Below are positions 9,381 to 19,000 of a stretch of 64,000 nucleotides of DNA, in pieces. The stretch comes from Granulicella sp. L60. GTDB lineage: Bacteria > Acidobacteriota > Terriglobia > Terriglobales > Acidobacteriaceae. Position 1 is the first letter of the stretch; each line of letters starts with the position of its first letter. The notes under the pieces were generated by a model that did no database searches, was not told where the DNA came from, and was given only the letters and a program-made list of their open reading frames with translations. The translations under genes and the position numbers were made by a program. The stretch is from NCBI RefSeq assembly GCF_009765825.1, contig NZ_LMUR01000010.1, positions 571,783 through 635,782 on the forward strand. Reading direction: 5' to 3'.

Positions 9381-10553
9381 CTACTTTGCAGCTGTCTCTT
9401 TCACGCCGGACTGCTCTTTCAAAGCGGTAGCCTTGTCGGTCTTCTCCCACGTGAAGCTGTCGCCCTTGCGGCCAAAGTGGCCGTAAGCAGCGGTTGCTTT
9501 GAAGATCGGCTTGCGCAGGTCCAGGCTTTCGATGATGCCCTTCGGCGTCAGTGAGAAGTTCTTGCGAACCAGATCTTCGAGTTTCGACTCATCGACCTTA
9601 CCCGTGCCGAAGGTGTCCACCAGAACGCTCACCGGCTCAGCCACACCGATCGCGTAGGCAAGCTGCACCTCGCAACGGTCTGCGAGCCCGGCCGCGACGA
9701 TGTTCTTTGCCACATACCGTGCCATATACGCTGCCGAACGGTCGACCTTGGTAGCGTCCTTACCGCTGAACGCTCCGCCGCCGTGCCGTCCCATGCCGCC
9801 GTACGTGTCCACGATGATCTTGCGACCCGTCAAACCGGTATCGCCCATCGGTCCGCCGACCACGAACCGGCCCGTCGGGTTGATGTGGTACTTCGTATCC
9901 TGGTCCAGCAGCTCTGCGGGAATCACAGCCTGGATGACGTGCTTCAGAATGTCCGCGCGCAACTCGTCATTTCCGACGTTCTCGGCATGCTGGGTCGAGA
10001 TCACGACCGCATCCACACGCTTCGGCTTGTGGTTCTGGTCATATTCAACGGTTACCTGGCTCTTGCCGTCGGGTCGCAGGTAGGACATCAGACCGGACTT
10101 GCGAACCTCGCTCAGCTTATGCGCCAGCTTGTGCGCCAGCGAGATCGGCGTCGGCATCAGCTCCGGGGTCTCGTTGGTGGCGTAGCCGAACATCATGCCC
10201 TGGTCGCCCGCGCCGCCGGTATCGACGCCCATGGCAATATCGCCGGACTGCTTGTTGATCGTCGAGATCACCGCGCAGGTGTTCGAATCGAAGCCATACA
10301 GCGCATTGTCGTACCCGATCGCCGCAACCGTTCCGCGCACCAGGCTCTGAAAGTCTACATAGGCCTTCGTCGTGATTTCGCCGGCGATGACCACCAGACC
10401 TGTGCAGGTCAGCGTCTCGCACGCCACGCGGCTATAGGGATCCTGCGCCAGGCAGGCGTCCAGAATCGCATCGGAGATCTGATCCGCAATCTTGTCCGGA
10501 TGCCCCTCGGTTACTGACTCACTGGTAAATAGAAAACGGTCGCGTGTCGCCAA
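9381..10553 (-). CDS. metK: S-adenosylmethionine synthetase
   Basis: Makes SAM from ATP and methionine. 390 residues, full length. Diagnostic segments are [20 protein letters not shown], the flexible loop and ATP motif [12 protein letters not shown], and [19 protein letters not shown]. The start is TTG at 10553: GGAGG lies seven bases upstream and the protein reads [13 protein letters not shown] from there, so a non-ATG start is clear. Upstream, about 200 bp separate it from the HTH membrane gene. That leader contains a GC-rich hairpin just before the ribosome binding site, but no known SAM riboswitch class could be recognised. Confidence 0.97.
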   Translation of the reverse strand: MATRDRFLFTSESVTEGHPDKIADQISDAILDACLAQDPYSRVACETLTCTGLVVIAGEITTKAYVDFQSLVRGTVAAIGYDNALYGFDSNTCAVISTINKQSGDIAMGVDTGGAGDQGMMFGYATNETPELMPTPISLAHKLAHKLSEVRKSGLMSYLRPDGKSQVTVEYDQNHKPKRVDAVVISTQHAENVGNDELRADILKHVIQAVIPAELLDQDTKYHINPTGRFVVGGPMGDTGLTGRKIIVDTYGGMGRHGGGAFSGKDATKVDRSAAYMARYVAKNIVAAGLADRCEVQLAYAIGVAEPVSVLVDTFGTGKVDESKLEDLVRKNFSLTPKGIIESLDLRKPIFKATAAYGHFGRKGDSFTWEKTDKATALKEQSGVKETAAK

Positions 10554-10757
10554 AACTAATCCTCCACAGAGTGCCTGCCGGACACTTAGCCCGGGCAGCG
10601 TATAACCTTTCCATTTTACCTATGCCTGGCCGATGGGGGCAAAGCCCAGCACCCATTGGCGAACCTGCGCCGCTCAGTGGCGATATACGGCATTCAACGG
10701 GACTGGTCGAGCTTGTAAGCTGCTCGATCTTCTATTTAGAAGACAGATCGAAGGAAT

Positions 10758-11183
10758 CTAAAACAGGCGTCCATGCAGTGCGAGATGCCATACGCCCCAG
10801 CCCAGCGCAGCGAGCGACGCCAGCATCATGGCCACGCCGGCCCAGCGTAGTCCGGTGCCGGACTCCGATGCTGCCCTGTTTCTGCGTACGTTCTCGGCGA
10901 ACTCGGCCCAGTCTTCGCCGCTTGTAGCTGCGCTGCCGTGCTCGCGCAGGCTCGCTTCAAAGCGTTCGATCCACGTGGCCTCATCCAAGTCGAGAGCGGC
11001 TAAGTAGCTGCGAACAATGCCTTTGCGGAAGACGCCGCCGGGTAGCGCGTCGTACTCTCCTGCCTCCAGGGCCAGCAGATGGCGAGACGATACCTTGGTC
11101 TCCTCGCAGATCGTGTCGATCGAGACCTGTCGCCGTTCGCGCTCCCATCGCAGTTCGTCGCAGAATCGTTCCATGCGCTCCAT
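10758..11183 (-). CDS. RodZ-like helix-turn-helix membrane protein
   Basis: 141 residues. The first 80 form an HTH_25 domain (LRWERERRQVSIDTICEETK, then LLALEAGEYDALPGG and FRKGIVRSYLAAL) like the cytoplasmic part of the cytoskeletal protein RodZ. A single transmembrane helix lies near residues 113-132 and only a few residues follow it, so the long periplasmic tail of true RodZ is absent. It could be a minimal RodZ relative or a membrane-tethered DNA-binding protein. Starts at 11183 or 11174 are both possible. Confidence 0.7.
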   Translation of the reverse strand: MERMERFCDELRWERERRQVSIDTICEETKVSSRHLLALEAGEYDALPGGVFRKGIVRSYLAALDLDEATWIERFEASLREHGSAATSGEDWAEFAENVRRNRAASESGTGLRWAGVAMMLASLAALGWGVWHLALHGRLF

Positions 11184-11384
11184 TCGTTCCGGTTGCTCGA
11201 AGAATAGATGAGTAATTTTTCCAAGTCAAAGCACTTTTGCGCTTCCGCAGCCGTTTTGCGAGTGGGAACCAGACTTGCTAAGTCCAATCGAATCTGTGCG
11301 GAAGGCTGTTTTTCGGGAACGCGACTCTGCATCTGAGCGAGCAGACTTGCACTTTGAAAAGGGTTGAAGGTGGATTTTCGGTGT

Positions 11385-11575
11385 GCTTTTTTCTGAGCGT
11401 GGTGGATAGGCGTTTTTGCAGGGGTTTTTTGGCAAAAAGCGGATGCAAGACGTGGTTTCTTGCTGGTGAGTTGTGGTGGTTAGCGTGGTGGAACGTGGTT
11501 CGCTAGCGGCAGCTTTTTTGGGTGCGGAAAGTACGACAGGTTTTCGATTTTTTTTTACCTTCCCAATGTGGGCAT
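11385..11575 (+). repeat. Dispersed intergenic repeat family 1, copy A
   Basis: A T- and GTGG-rich non-coding stretch filling most of the 412-bp gap between 11184 and 11595. It matches 33512-33705 over about 190 bp with few differences. Shared blocks include GCGTGGTGGATAGGCG, TTTTTGCAGGGG, GGCAAAAAG, GTGCTGGTGAGTT-like and AGTACG. The open frame across it on the minus strand is low-complexity and includes repeat sequence, so I do not call it a gene. It lies past the 3' end of the acyltransferase gene and upstream of the RodZ-like gene. Confidence 0.8.
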
Positions 11576-11595
11576 CGCCTCGACCTAGGACTGCT

Positions 11596-12684
11596 CTATC
11601 TTCTCTCTCGCATATGGGTTCCGATACGTCTGCCAAGGCGCTGCGAAGGTTCTTCCAGAAAGACGCAGAACAGGTGCGAGATGACCAGCGTTGCTGCTCC
11701 GTAGATAACAGCCAGCCATGCTAATGGGATCTTGCCGTACAAGAGGCTTAGCAGAGTGAACAGAACGGTTCCGTGAACCAGGTAGGAGCTGTAAGAGATG
11801 CGTCCCAGGTATTCGGCGGCACGACTCTGTAACCCCAGGTGCATTCTGGGATCCTGGATAAGGATAATCAGGCAACAGACCGCGACCATCTCGTAGTTCC
11901 CCGCATTGTTCGAAAAACTTGCGATGTAGAAGTATGTGATCACGGTCAGGGTGAGGGTTATCCAGAGGGGTGGCTGGCTCATCCGGCTGACCAGTCTTTT
12001 CAGCGGTTCCTGCGCGCGTGCGATCGTTGCGCCAGCTATAAAGAACTCGCTGTAGCTTAGGGTCAGCATCCAGTGGCTCTGGCCGAAGCGGCTGCCTAGC
12101 AGAACATGGGACACTGCTTTGATAGCCAATATCAGGAATATTCCGGAGTAGCGCCCTGTTCGGAGCATCAGCATACACACGAACGGAAAGATGAGGGACA
12201 TCTCCATCTCGTATCGGAGCGACCAGAACGCAGTGTTGAGTTGTGGCCCCGGATCCATCAGTATCTGCCGGAAGATCAGTTGAGGGCTTAGGGGAGTGTG
12301 CCAGGTCTCATAAAACCAGGGCGTCAGCGGCAGAAGAGAGTTTCCAAAGAAGTAGCACCCGACGATAGCCAGAGCTAAAGCTGCCAGATAGGGCAAGTAG
12401 ATCCTGCAAACTCGCCTCACAAGGTACTCGGGATAGGGTGGCTGTCGCTCTCGCCAGACTGGCAGAGAGAGCACATAGCCGCTTAGGACGAAGAAGAGGA
12501 TGACCGCCTCATAGCCAGAGACCAGCGGGATGAGAGGCCAGGACGGACGATTAGCCCAGAGCGCACGGTCCCAGTGGTGGCATACAACTGTGACCGCTGC
12601 CAGTCCGCGCAGGGAGTCCAGTTGATGCACTCGTCCTCGCATCGAGGATGCGGGCAGAGAGCCTTTCGTCTCTAAAGCCACCAT
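11596..12684 (-). CDS. Acyltransferase 3 family membrane protein
   Basis: A 362-residue polytopic membrane acyltransferase that probably O-acetylates a surface polysaccharide or lipid. The start QLDSLRGLAAVTVVCHHW holds the family's conserved R and H, and FFVLSGYVLSL and FWSLRYEMEMSLIFPF are further hallmarks. About ten hydrophobic helices. The ribosome binding site before ATG 12684 is weak. It lies just left of the polymerase and glycosyltransferase island but is transcribed in the opposite direction. Confidence 0.88.
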   Translation of the reverse strand: MVALETKGSLPASSMRGRVHQLDSLRGLAAVTVVCHHWDRALWANRPSWPLIPLVSGYEAVILFFVLSGYVLSLPVWRERQPPYPEYLVRRVCRIYLPYLAALALAIVGCYFFGNSLLPLTPWFYETWHTPLSPQLIFRQILMDPGPQLNTAFWSLRYEMEMSLIFPFVCMLMLRTGRYSGIFLILAIKAVSHVLLGSRFGQSHWMLTLSYSEFFIAGATIARAQEPLKRLVSRMSQPPLWITLTLTVITYFYIASFSNNAGNYEMVAVCCLIILIQDPRMHLGLQSRAAEYLGRISYSSYLVHGTVLFTLLSLLYGKIPLAWLAVIYGAATLVISHLFCVFLEEPSQRLGRRIGTHMRERR

Positions 12685-12941
12685 TGCTCAAACATACCTT
12701 AGCGGAAGGCGCTTTCTTGTTTGAGTAGCTCTCTTGATTCCGGCCTGCTCTGCAGAGCCAGCAGACGGGCGTAATCGAGTCTCCATCAGCTTTGACTAGA
12801 CAGCTACCCGACGATATGATCGGCAGAAGCCTGCGTCGAATGCCAACAGGGGTCTTTGTGACTCAGATATGACTCTCATGGGCACTGGTGGCGACTGGCC
12901 TCCAACGTCGAAGTAGCCCCACCCCGGAGCAAGGATAACGA

Positions 12942-14450
12942 GTGCGCCTCCCTTTTCCTGAACGCATTTCTTTCGTCTATACCTTTTACTTCGCGTCGGC
13001 GCTGTGCATCGCCCAGCTGATTGAAAAGACTGACCCTACGTTTTCGCTCCTCAGTTTTCTCTTTATCTTAGTTGCGGCCCTGGCTTTCAATGTTTGCGGC
13101 GGGTTTACACGTCCTTCAGGATCGTACGTCTTCTTCTTCGCCACCCTGTGCTTCATCATCGGGGTTACGTGGAAGGCGATTCTCGGCGAACCGGCAGAGT
13201 CGAACCTGCAGGCTCCGCTGCTGACGATGTCTATCTATCTAGGCTGCATGACTTCGATGCTGGCGGCAGCGGTCATCAGCCGAAAGCTGACGCGAACGCG
13301 TCCGATTCTCGGAAACCTGATTAATGAACAGAACGTACAGAGGGCGACGGTCGGATGCCTGGTCGTCGGACTGGGGCTGACTATCTGCCTGATGGTTCTC
13401 CCCACCGGCAGCGGCTCGGTCCTGAGTGCGCTTAATCAGATGAATCAGTTCCTGCCGCTGGCCATGATTCTTGGCACGATTCATGCGATTCGACGCTCCG
13501 GAGGAACAAAGGCCTTTAGCTTTCCCGTCCTGGTGGCGGGATCGTTCATGTTTCTTCAGGGGATCTTTGGCTTTTCCAAGCAAGGTATCTTCACGCCGTT
13601 TGTATGCTGGATGCTCGCCGCATCCTCACAGCGTTACAGAATCACGGTCAAGCAGATCATTCTGGGCGCTGTAGCGGTCTTTTTAAGCTTTCACTATCTT
13701 GTTCCATACTCCCAATACGGAAGGACGTTCCGCGAGGAATCGATATCGACGAACCTTAAGGTTGCCTTCGGTTTGATGTCGCACCTGGGAGATGTTCGCG
13801 AACTTTACCTGCAGACCGTCGAAGATAACGCCTCCGAGTATCAATACTCCTGGTACAACACGCCGCAGGGGTTCTTCGAACGACTTCAGTCTGTAACTAT
13901 TGACGATGCCCTGATCGCTAATAAGTCCAAGAGCTCATTCGCAGGCTACGGTCCGCTCGAAGAGGACTTCCTCAATCTCATTCCTCACTTCATCTGGAAG
14001 AGTAAGCCTATATCGAACCAGGGAAATGGATATGCCCATGATATCGGGATCCTCGCGGATGACGATACGACGACCGGCGTTTCTTTTTCGCCCGCCGCGG
14101 AGGCATACGTCCTGATGGGATGGACGAGCATTATTCTGGTTGCTCCCGCTCTTTGGATCGCTCTCTTTACAGTCTTCGATTCTCTCTGTGGCGATACTCG
14201 CCAAGCGCCGTGGGGGCTGCTTGTCGCCCTCCTCTATGCCCACAATGCCCCGGAGGGTGGTCTCGGGGGCATTGTCTATATGCTTGGCTATACCGTGATC
14301 GGCATCGTCTTCGCCGCGTTGACAGCCGCCTATCTCATGCCCGTCATCGGAACCTTCCTGATCGGTCCGGAGGGCATCTTCATCAAACGTGCCGCGCCCA
14401 TTCGCGCTATTCCGAACCGGCTGGCTACTGCGCCCACGCCGGAGAGCTAA
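12942..14450 (+). CDS. Wzy-like polysaccharide polymerase
   Basis: A 502-residue membrane protein with about ten to twelve helices and one long hydrophilic loop (residues about 255-365, including EYQYSWYNTPQGFFERLQS and GPLEEDFLNLIPHFIWK). This layout fits O-antigen or exopolysaccharide polymerases; sequence identity in this group is low, so the call rests on topology and neighbours. The start is GTG 12942 with AAGGAT about seven bases upstream. It heads a run of four plus-strand membrane proteins reaching 18964, which suggests an envelope glycan locus. Confidence 0.6.
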   Translation: MRLPFPERISFVYTFYFASALCIAQLIEKTDPTFSLLSFLFILVAALAFNVCGGFTRPSGSYVFFFATLCFIIGVTWKAILGEPAESNLQAPLLTMSIYLGCMTSMLAAAVISRKLTRTRPILGNLINEQNVQRATVGCLVVGLGLTICLMVLPTGSGSVLSALNQMNQFLPLAMILGTIHAIRRSGGTKAFSFPVLVAGSFMFLQGIFGFSKQGIFTPFVCWMLAASSQRYRITVKQIILGAVAVFLSFHYLVPYSQYGRTFREESISTNLKVAFGLMSHLGDVRELYLQTVEDNASEYQYSWYNTPQGFFERLQSVTIDDALIANKSKSSFAGYGPLEEDFLNLIPHFIWKSKPISNQGNGYAHDIGILADDDTTTGVSFSPAAEAYVLMGWTSIILVAPALWIALFTVFDSLCGDTRQAPWGLLVALLYAHNAPEGGLGGIVYMLGYTVIGIVFAALTAAYLMPVIGTFLIGPEGIFIKRAAPIRAIPNRLATAPTPES

Positions 14451-14501
14451 GCCTCAGGCGTTGGCTGGGCCGGCAGTGCTCTCCCATACACTGTTAGAGG
14501 T

Positions 14502-15593
14502 ATGAATAAACTGGTTGTCGGCAATCTCGTCCATCGTCCTCTGCGGTCGCTCATCAGCTGCCTCGCAATTGCCATTGAGGTGATCATGATTCTGTCGATC
14601 ACCGCCATCCTGATGGGCAAGCTCAATGGGTTCAAGGACCGCACCAACGGCATCGGCATGGACATGTTCGTCCGACCCAGCACAACCAATAACTTTATCG
14701 GCATGAGCCCGGCCGGGGCGTCGATCAAGGTCGCCGAGGTTCTCTCGCAGATTCCACACATCAAGGTCGTCGCGCCGGTGAACATTCAGATCACCACGTC
14801 GCTCGACAACATCTACGGCATCGACTTCAAGACTTACGACGGTCTTCTGCCGTTTGTCTTTCTCTCCGGCGGGCCGTTCCAGGGGCCTAACGACGTGATC
14901 GTGGACGACTACATCGGCGCGGGGAAGAAGGTGGGCGACACGCTGCAGATTCTCAACCATCCGTTCCGTATCTCCGGCATCGTGCAGCATGGCAAGGGTG
15001 GGCGCAAGTTCATCCCTATCGACACCATGGGCACGCTGACCGGCACGGAGGGCAAGGCTACTGCGTTCTATCTGAAGACTGAAGCTCCACCGAAGTATGA
15101 GGAGGAGGTTCGCAAGTCCATTCTCGCGACCTCCGGCATGAGCCAGTACAACGTCATTACGACGGATGAGTATCTCTCTTCGATGACGCCAAGCGCGTTG
15201 CCTGGCTTCAACATCGGCTTGCGCGTGGTGATCGGGATCGCTGTGGTCATCGGCTTCCTGGTCATCTTCCAGTCCATGTATACGGCTGTGATGGAGCGCA
15301 CACGCGAGATCGGCATCCTGAAGTCCATGGGGGCGTCGCGGTCGTACATCGTCGGCATCGTGCTTCGTGAGACTGGGGTGCTGGCGACTGTCGGCATCCT
15401 CGTCGGCATCCTGGCCAGCTTCGCGCTGAGTGCGGCGCTTGAGGCTCGCTTTCCCACGCTGGACTTCGTCATCAACGTGCCCTATGTCTGGAAGTCCGTG
15501 CTTATTGCGTTCGTGGGGGCGATCCTTGGGGCGCTCTATCCGGCGCTCAAGGCAGCAAGCAAAGATCCTATCGATGCTCTCTCTTACGAGTAG
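14502..15593 (+). CDS. FtsX/MacB-type ABC transporter permease
   Basis: A 363-residue permease: an N-terminal helix (residues about 15-40), a periplasmic MacB-like core domain, then three C-terminal helices containing the FtsX segment MERTREIGILKSMGASRSYI and ending in YPALKAASKDPIDALSYE. Such proteins act with a cytosolic LolD/MacB-type ATPase to move lipids, lipoproteins or peptides across the envelope. No ATPase gene adjoins it; the nearest candidate in the window is at 32752-33507. It has no MacB ATPase fusion. Confidence 0.88.
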   Translation: MNKLVVGNLVHRPLRSLISCLAIAIEVIMILSITAILMGKLNGFKDRTNGIGMDMFVRPSTTNNFIGMSPAGASIKVAEVLSQIPHIKVVAPVNIQITTSLDNIYGIDFKTYDGLLPFVFLSGGPFQGPNDVIVDDYIGAGKKVGDTLQILNHPFRISGIVQHGKGGRKFIPIDTMGTLTGTEGKATAFYLKTEAPPKYEEEVRKSILATSGMSQYNVITTDEYLSSMTPSALPGFNIGLRVVIGIAVVIGFLVIFQSMYTAVMERTREIGILKSMGASRSYIVGIVLRETGVLATVGILVGILASFALSAALEARFPTLDFVINVPYVWKSVLIAFVGAILGALYPALKAASKDPIDALSYE

Positions 15594-15637
15594 GGAGATT
15601 GTCTCGTCTTAGTTCTTTCGATCTTGGAAGAGGGATT

Positions 15638-17179
15638 ATGTTGACCAATAAAACCTTCGGTTTGGCGACTGCGTTTCTGATGCTGTGGCTGGTCGCGTGG
15701 ATATTTCTCTCGTGGGCGGGTGTTCAGGACGACGCTTTCATCCACCTGCGATACGCAAGCAATCTGCTCCAGACTCATCTGATCAGCTACGACGGGGTGC
15801 ATGCGAACTATGGAGCGTCGAGTCTTCTCTATGTCTACCTGCTGTCTCTGCTGAGGATCTTCTCCCACTCTCCGAATCTTCCGCGTTTTGTCTCGAGTTT
15901 TGTTCACTTGCTGCTGATAGTGGGCATTGCGATCTTTTTTCTGCGTTCGGTCCCGCGAGAGTCCACACAGGTGCGTGCTCTTGGCTTGATTCTGATGCTC
16001 GTGCTCGTTGCGCCTTCGTCGGTTCGGTGGCTGGATGACGGCATGGAGACTGGCCTTGTCCTCTGTTTTGTGGCGTCGATCTGTTGGATCACGTCGCGTC
16101 AATCGTCTCTTGACGAGATCGCTTTGCCGCAATATATGGCTTGCGTTGTGCTCGGATTCTTCGCGGTTCTGCTGCGTCTCGAACTTATTCTGCTGTGCGG
16201 TGTTGCCTTAGCGATTCTTGCCTGGAAGGGACTCTTTGCTCCAGCGGGAAGTGGCAAGATGGGTCGGCGCTTCTGGCGCGTCTTGAGCGGAAGCCATCTT
16301 TTTCTGGGGGGGCTTCTGGCTCTGCTGTATATCCAGATCAAGATGCACTTCATCGTTCCTGACACTGCGTTGGCAAAGTCAACCGGTGTCGCGAGCTGGC
16401 ACTACGCTTTCTATGCGACCAGCGAGATTCTTGCAGGATCGTTGTCTTTTGGATCGGGGATGTTCCTTCTCTGGTTTTTGACGATCTTCCTGTTAGCGCG
16501 TGCAGGCCGTTTTTCTATGACGAGCCTCTTCGCCAACCTCGTCTTTCCGGTCTTGTTTGCGCTCGCCGCCGTGCGTGGGCAGCAGATCCAGGGTGCACGT
16601 TACTTCGTCTGGGCGATCTTCTTCTCGACTCTTTGGAACATCCTCGAGATGACGAAGAGCCTACCCACGCTCTCTGCAAATCGTTGGGATTCAAGACTCG
16701 TCTACTGCTTCCTCGCACTTCTTCTTATCGCGATGCCCTTTGAATCTAGGGCGATGTATCCGATGCTCAGAGATCGTTCCACTCTTTTGACGAGCTTCGA
16801 GGGTGATCACCTCAAACACTTCGAGGGCAAACGCGGAGTTGCTTACGATATCGGCTATCTTGGCTACTTTACCGGGGCCAATATCTGTGATGTAGCCGGG
16901 TTGGTGAACGGAAGAGATAAGGCCCGCATGACATCCGATGCGCGCACGGCGGCTTGCTTTGCGGATCACCCGGACTTTATGTTTCTCGATCAGGCCTGGA
17001 TCACCACGGCGGGCAACTACATCCCGCTCAAAGACTGGCAGATCTGCTCCCGCTATGACTTTAGAAATGTGAACTCAACCGATCGCCACTTCCTGCTTGT
17101 GCCGCGATCGACCGCCGATGAGGTCTGCAGAGAGGTTGCGAACTCCGTTCCTATGGATGTACAGCAGTCATCCCAGTAG
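15638..17179 (+). CDS. GT-C-type membrane glycosyltransferase, first of three
   Basis: A 513-residue integral membrane protein. The first luminal loop has the pattern VQDDAFIHLRYASNLLQTH, the paired acidic residues expected of GT-C enzymes that use lipid-linked sugars, followed by about ten helices and a soluble C-terminal domain containing AYDIGYLGYFTGANICDVAGLVN. The start at ATG 15638 is preferred because AGAGGG lies just before it; a TTG at 15599 is the longer alternative. Sugar and acceptor are unknown. It follows the permease gene by 44 bp. Confidence 0.7.
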   Translation: MLTNKTFGLATAFLMLWLVAWIFLSWAGVQDDAFIHLRYASNLLQTHLISYDGVHANYGASSLLYVYLLSLLRIFSHSPNLPRFVSSFVHLLLIVGIAIFFLRSVPRESTQVRALGLILMLVLVAPSSVRWLDDGMETGLVLCFVASICWITSRQSSLDEIALPQYMACVVLGFFAVLLRLELILLCGVALAILAWKGLFAPAGSGKMGRRFWRVLSGSHLFLGGLLALLYIQIKMHFIVPDTALAKSTGVASWHYAFYATSEILAGSLSFGSGMFLLWFLTIFLLARAGRFSMTSLFANLVFPVLFALAAVRGQQIQGARYFVWAIFFSTLWNILEMTKSLPTLSANRWDSRLVYCFLALLLIAMPFESRAMYPMLRDRSTLLTSFEGDHLKHFEGKRGVAYDIGYLGYFTGANICDVAGLVNGRDKARMTSDARTAACFADHPDFMFLDQAWITTAGNYIPLKDWQICSRYDFRNVNSTDRHFLLVPRSTADEVCREVANSVPMDVQQSSQ

Positions 17180-17293
17180 AAAATGACCGGATGAGGCTGG
17201 TGCCCTCGTTGCAACTCCTTTCACGCCATCATCGTCATACTTCTGTAATACTCTGAACTCTCACGACAAAACTGCGTTTAAGTATTTGCAACT

Positions 17294-18964
17294 ATGAATC
17301 ACCCAGGCCCCAGCTCGCTTCGTCTGCTCAAAATCCTCGAGGTCTCTCTCCTCCTCGTCGCGGCGATCTTCCTTTCTTTTCATGCTCTCCATCTCAGCGC
17401 CGACTTTCCGAACCACTCCCCGTGGATGGACTGGGCCAAGTACACCGACGAGGGCTGGTACGGCGATGGCGCCATTCGCCACTTCCAGCGCGGCCACTGG
17501 TACGTTCCCGGAGACTTCAACCCCGCTGCCGCACTCCCTGTCTGGCCTGTGTTGGAGGGTGCGCTCTTTCACTTCACCGGAGTTAGTCTCGATGCGGCGC
17601 GTGCTCTCACCGTCGGCATCTTTGCTCTTATCCTGCTCTCGTCTTACTTGCTTCTGCGCCGCTGGGCTGCCTCTTCCGCCAGCAAGCCGAGAATCTCCCT
17701 GGCTCCATCGGTAGCCGTTCTCCTGCTCGCCGTCAGCCCCTTCTGTTATGTCTTCACCCGGCTGGCCATTCTGGAGCCTCTGCTGATTCTCCTCACGCTT
17801 CTCGCACTTCTGGCTGCCTCGTACGCAACGCCGCCGGTGCAGGGAACTGACACGGCTCCCCCTCCGACCCTGTTACGCCAGGCTCTTCCTCTGGTTGCGC
17901 TTGGCCTGCTGCTTCCGCTGATGGTCCTCACCAAGACCACCGCGATCTTTCTTCTCCCCTCCATCGCCTGGATCTTATGGGCTCGCGCGGGGTACCGTCT
18001 ACGCCCGTTTCTGCGAATGGGTGCTCCCGCTGGTGTCCTCGCCTGCGTCACGTGGCTCAGCTACTACGTCTTCATCGTTCGGCCTCACTTTCTCGAGGAC
18101 TACCACTATCTCTTTAGTGCCAACGCGTACACCGGCATCACCCCGGCCACTGCGCTCTCCGTGCTTGCGGACACGATCACCGACGGACTTTGGATGGGCA
18201 GTATCCTCTACCCGCTGGCCATCCTTGCTGCGGTTACCGCACTGATCCTTCGTCCGCGTCTGCTGCGCAACCCGCTCATTCCTGCGCTTCTGCTGTGGGC
18301 TGCCGGGTATGCGGCATTCCTTGCGTATCACAATAACCTGCAGCCACGGTACTACCTGGTGATCGCTGTTCCGCTCACGCTTCTCGTCTCCGTCGTCTTC
18401 GAGAGTGTGTGGACAGGTCTGCGCAGTCACCTCATCAACCCCCTTGGCCGCCTGGGCATGGGAGCGATCGCGGCTGCCCTCGTCGTGGCCGCCATCAGCG
18501 ACGGCCGCCAGACCATTCAGTTCGTCCGCCACCCGGACTACACCTTTACCAATGCTGCCGAAAAGATCCACCAGATCATCTCCTCCGACCCGGCGCACAG
18601 TCCGCTGATTCTCTCCATCAGCGGCTCCAATCTGTCACTCATGACCGGGCTGCCTTCCATCTGTGACGACTTTGGCACCATGGACCTCGCCGTCCGCGTC
18701 CGCGCTTATCGTCCGGGCTGGTACGTCGCCTGGAACGACGTCGAGGACGACAAGATGGAGGCGCTCGCCCCCATGTATCATCTCCAGCGCGTCGCGGCTT
18801 TTCCTGCCATGGACGACCCGGACCGCAACCTGCTCATCCTCTACCGCCTGGACCCGGTTGCTCCCGGCGCGCCACCACATCGCCGCCATCCCAAGCAGCC
18901 TATCCCGCGTCTTTTGCAGGTCAACTTTGGCCAGCAGCCTAGTCAGATCCAGCTCGAACACTAG
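17294..18964 (+). CDS. GT-C-type membrane glycosyltransferase, second of three
   Basis: A 556-residue membrane protein resembling the PMT/ArnT superfamily. The first loop reads WAKYTDEGWYGDGAIRHF, with acidic residues where GT-C enzymes have their catalytic pair, then FNPAAALPVWPVL. About ten to twelve helices follow and a C-terminal soluble part. It probably transfers a sugar from a polyprenyl phosphate donor to an envelope glycan or protein on the periplasmic side. No strong ribosome binding site precedes ATG 17294. Confidence 0.7.
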   Translation: MNHPGPSSLRLLKILEVSLLLVAAIFLSFHALHLSADFPNHSPWMDWAKYTDEGWYGDGAIRHFQRGHWYVPGDFNPAAALPVWPVLEGALFHFTGVSLDAARALTVGIFALILLSSYLLLRRWAASSASKPRISLAPSVAVLLLAVSPFCYVFTRLAILEPLLILLTLLALLAASYATPPVQGTDTAPPPTLLRQALPLVALGLLLPLMVLTKTTAIFLLPSIAWILWARAGYRLRPFLRMGAPAGVLACVTWLSYYVFIVRPHFLEDYHYLFSANAYTGITPATALSVLADTITDGLWMGSILYPLAILAAVTALILRPRLLRNPLIPALLLWAAGYAAFLAYHNNLQPRYYLVIAVPLTLLVSVVFESVWTGLRSHLINPLGRLGMGAIAAALVVAAISDGRQTIQFVRHPDYTFTNAAEKIHQIISSDPAHSPLILSISGSNLSLMTGLPSICDDFGTMDLAVRVRAYRPGWYVAWNDVEDDKMEALAPMYHLQRVAAFPAMDDPDRNLLILYRLDPVAPGAPPHRRHPKQPIPRLLQVNFGQQPSQIQLEH

Positions 18965-19000
18965 CCGAGCGCTGCGGTTGGTGGATGTTTGAGAGTCGCG

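Noticed and set aside
10554-10757. Possible SAM riboswitch upstream of metK
   Set aside because: No arrangement matching SAM-I, SAM-II or other classes I know could be traced; only a GC-rich hairpin near the ribosome binding site.
11226-11636. Minus-strand open frame of 136 codons
   Set aside because: Mostly dispersed repeat sequence that recurs at 33512; low-complexity and not gene-like.
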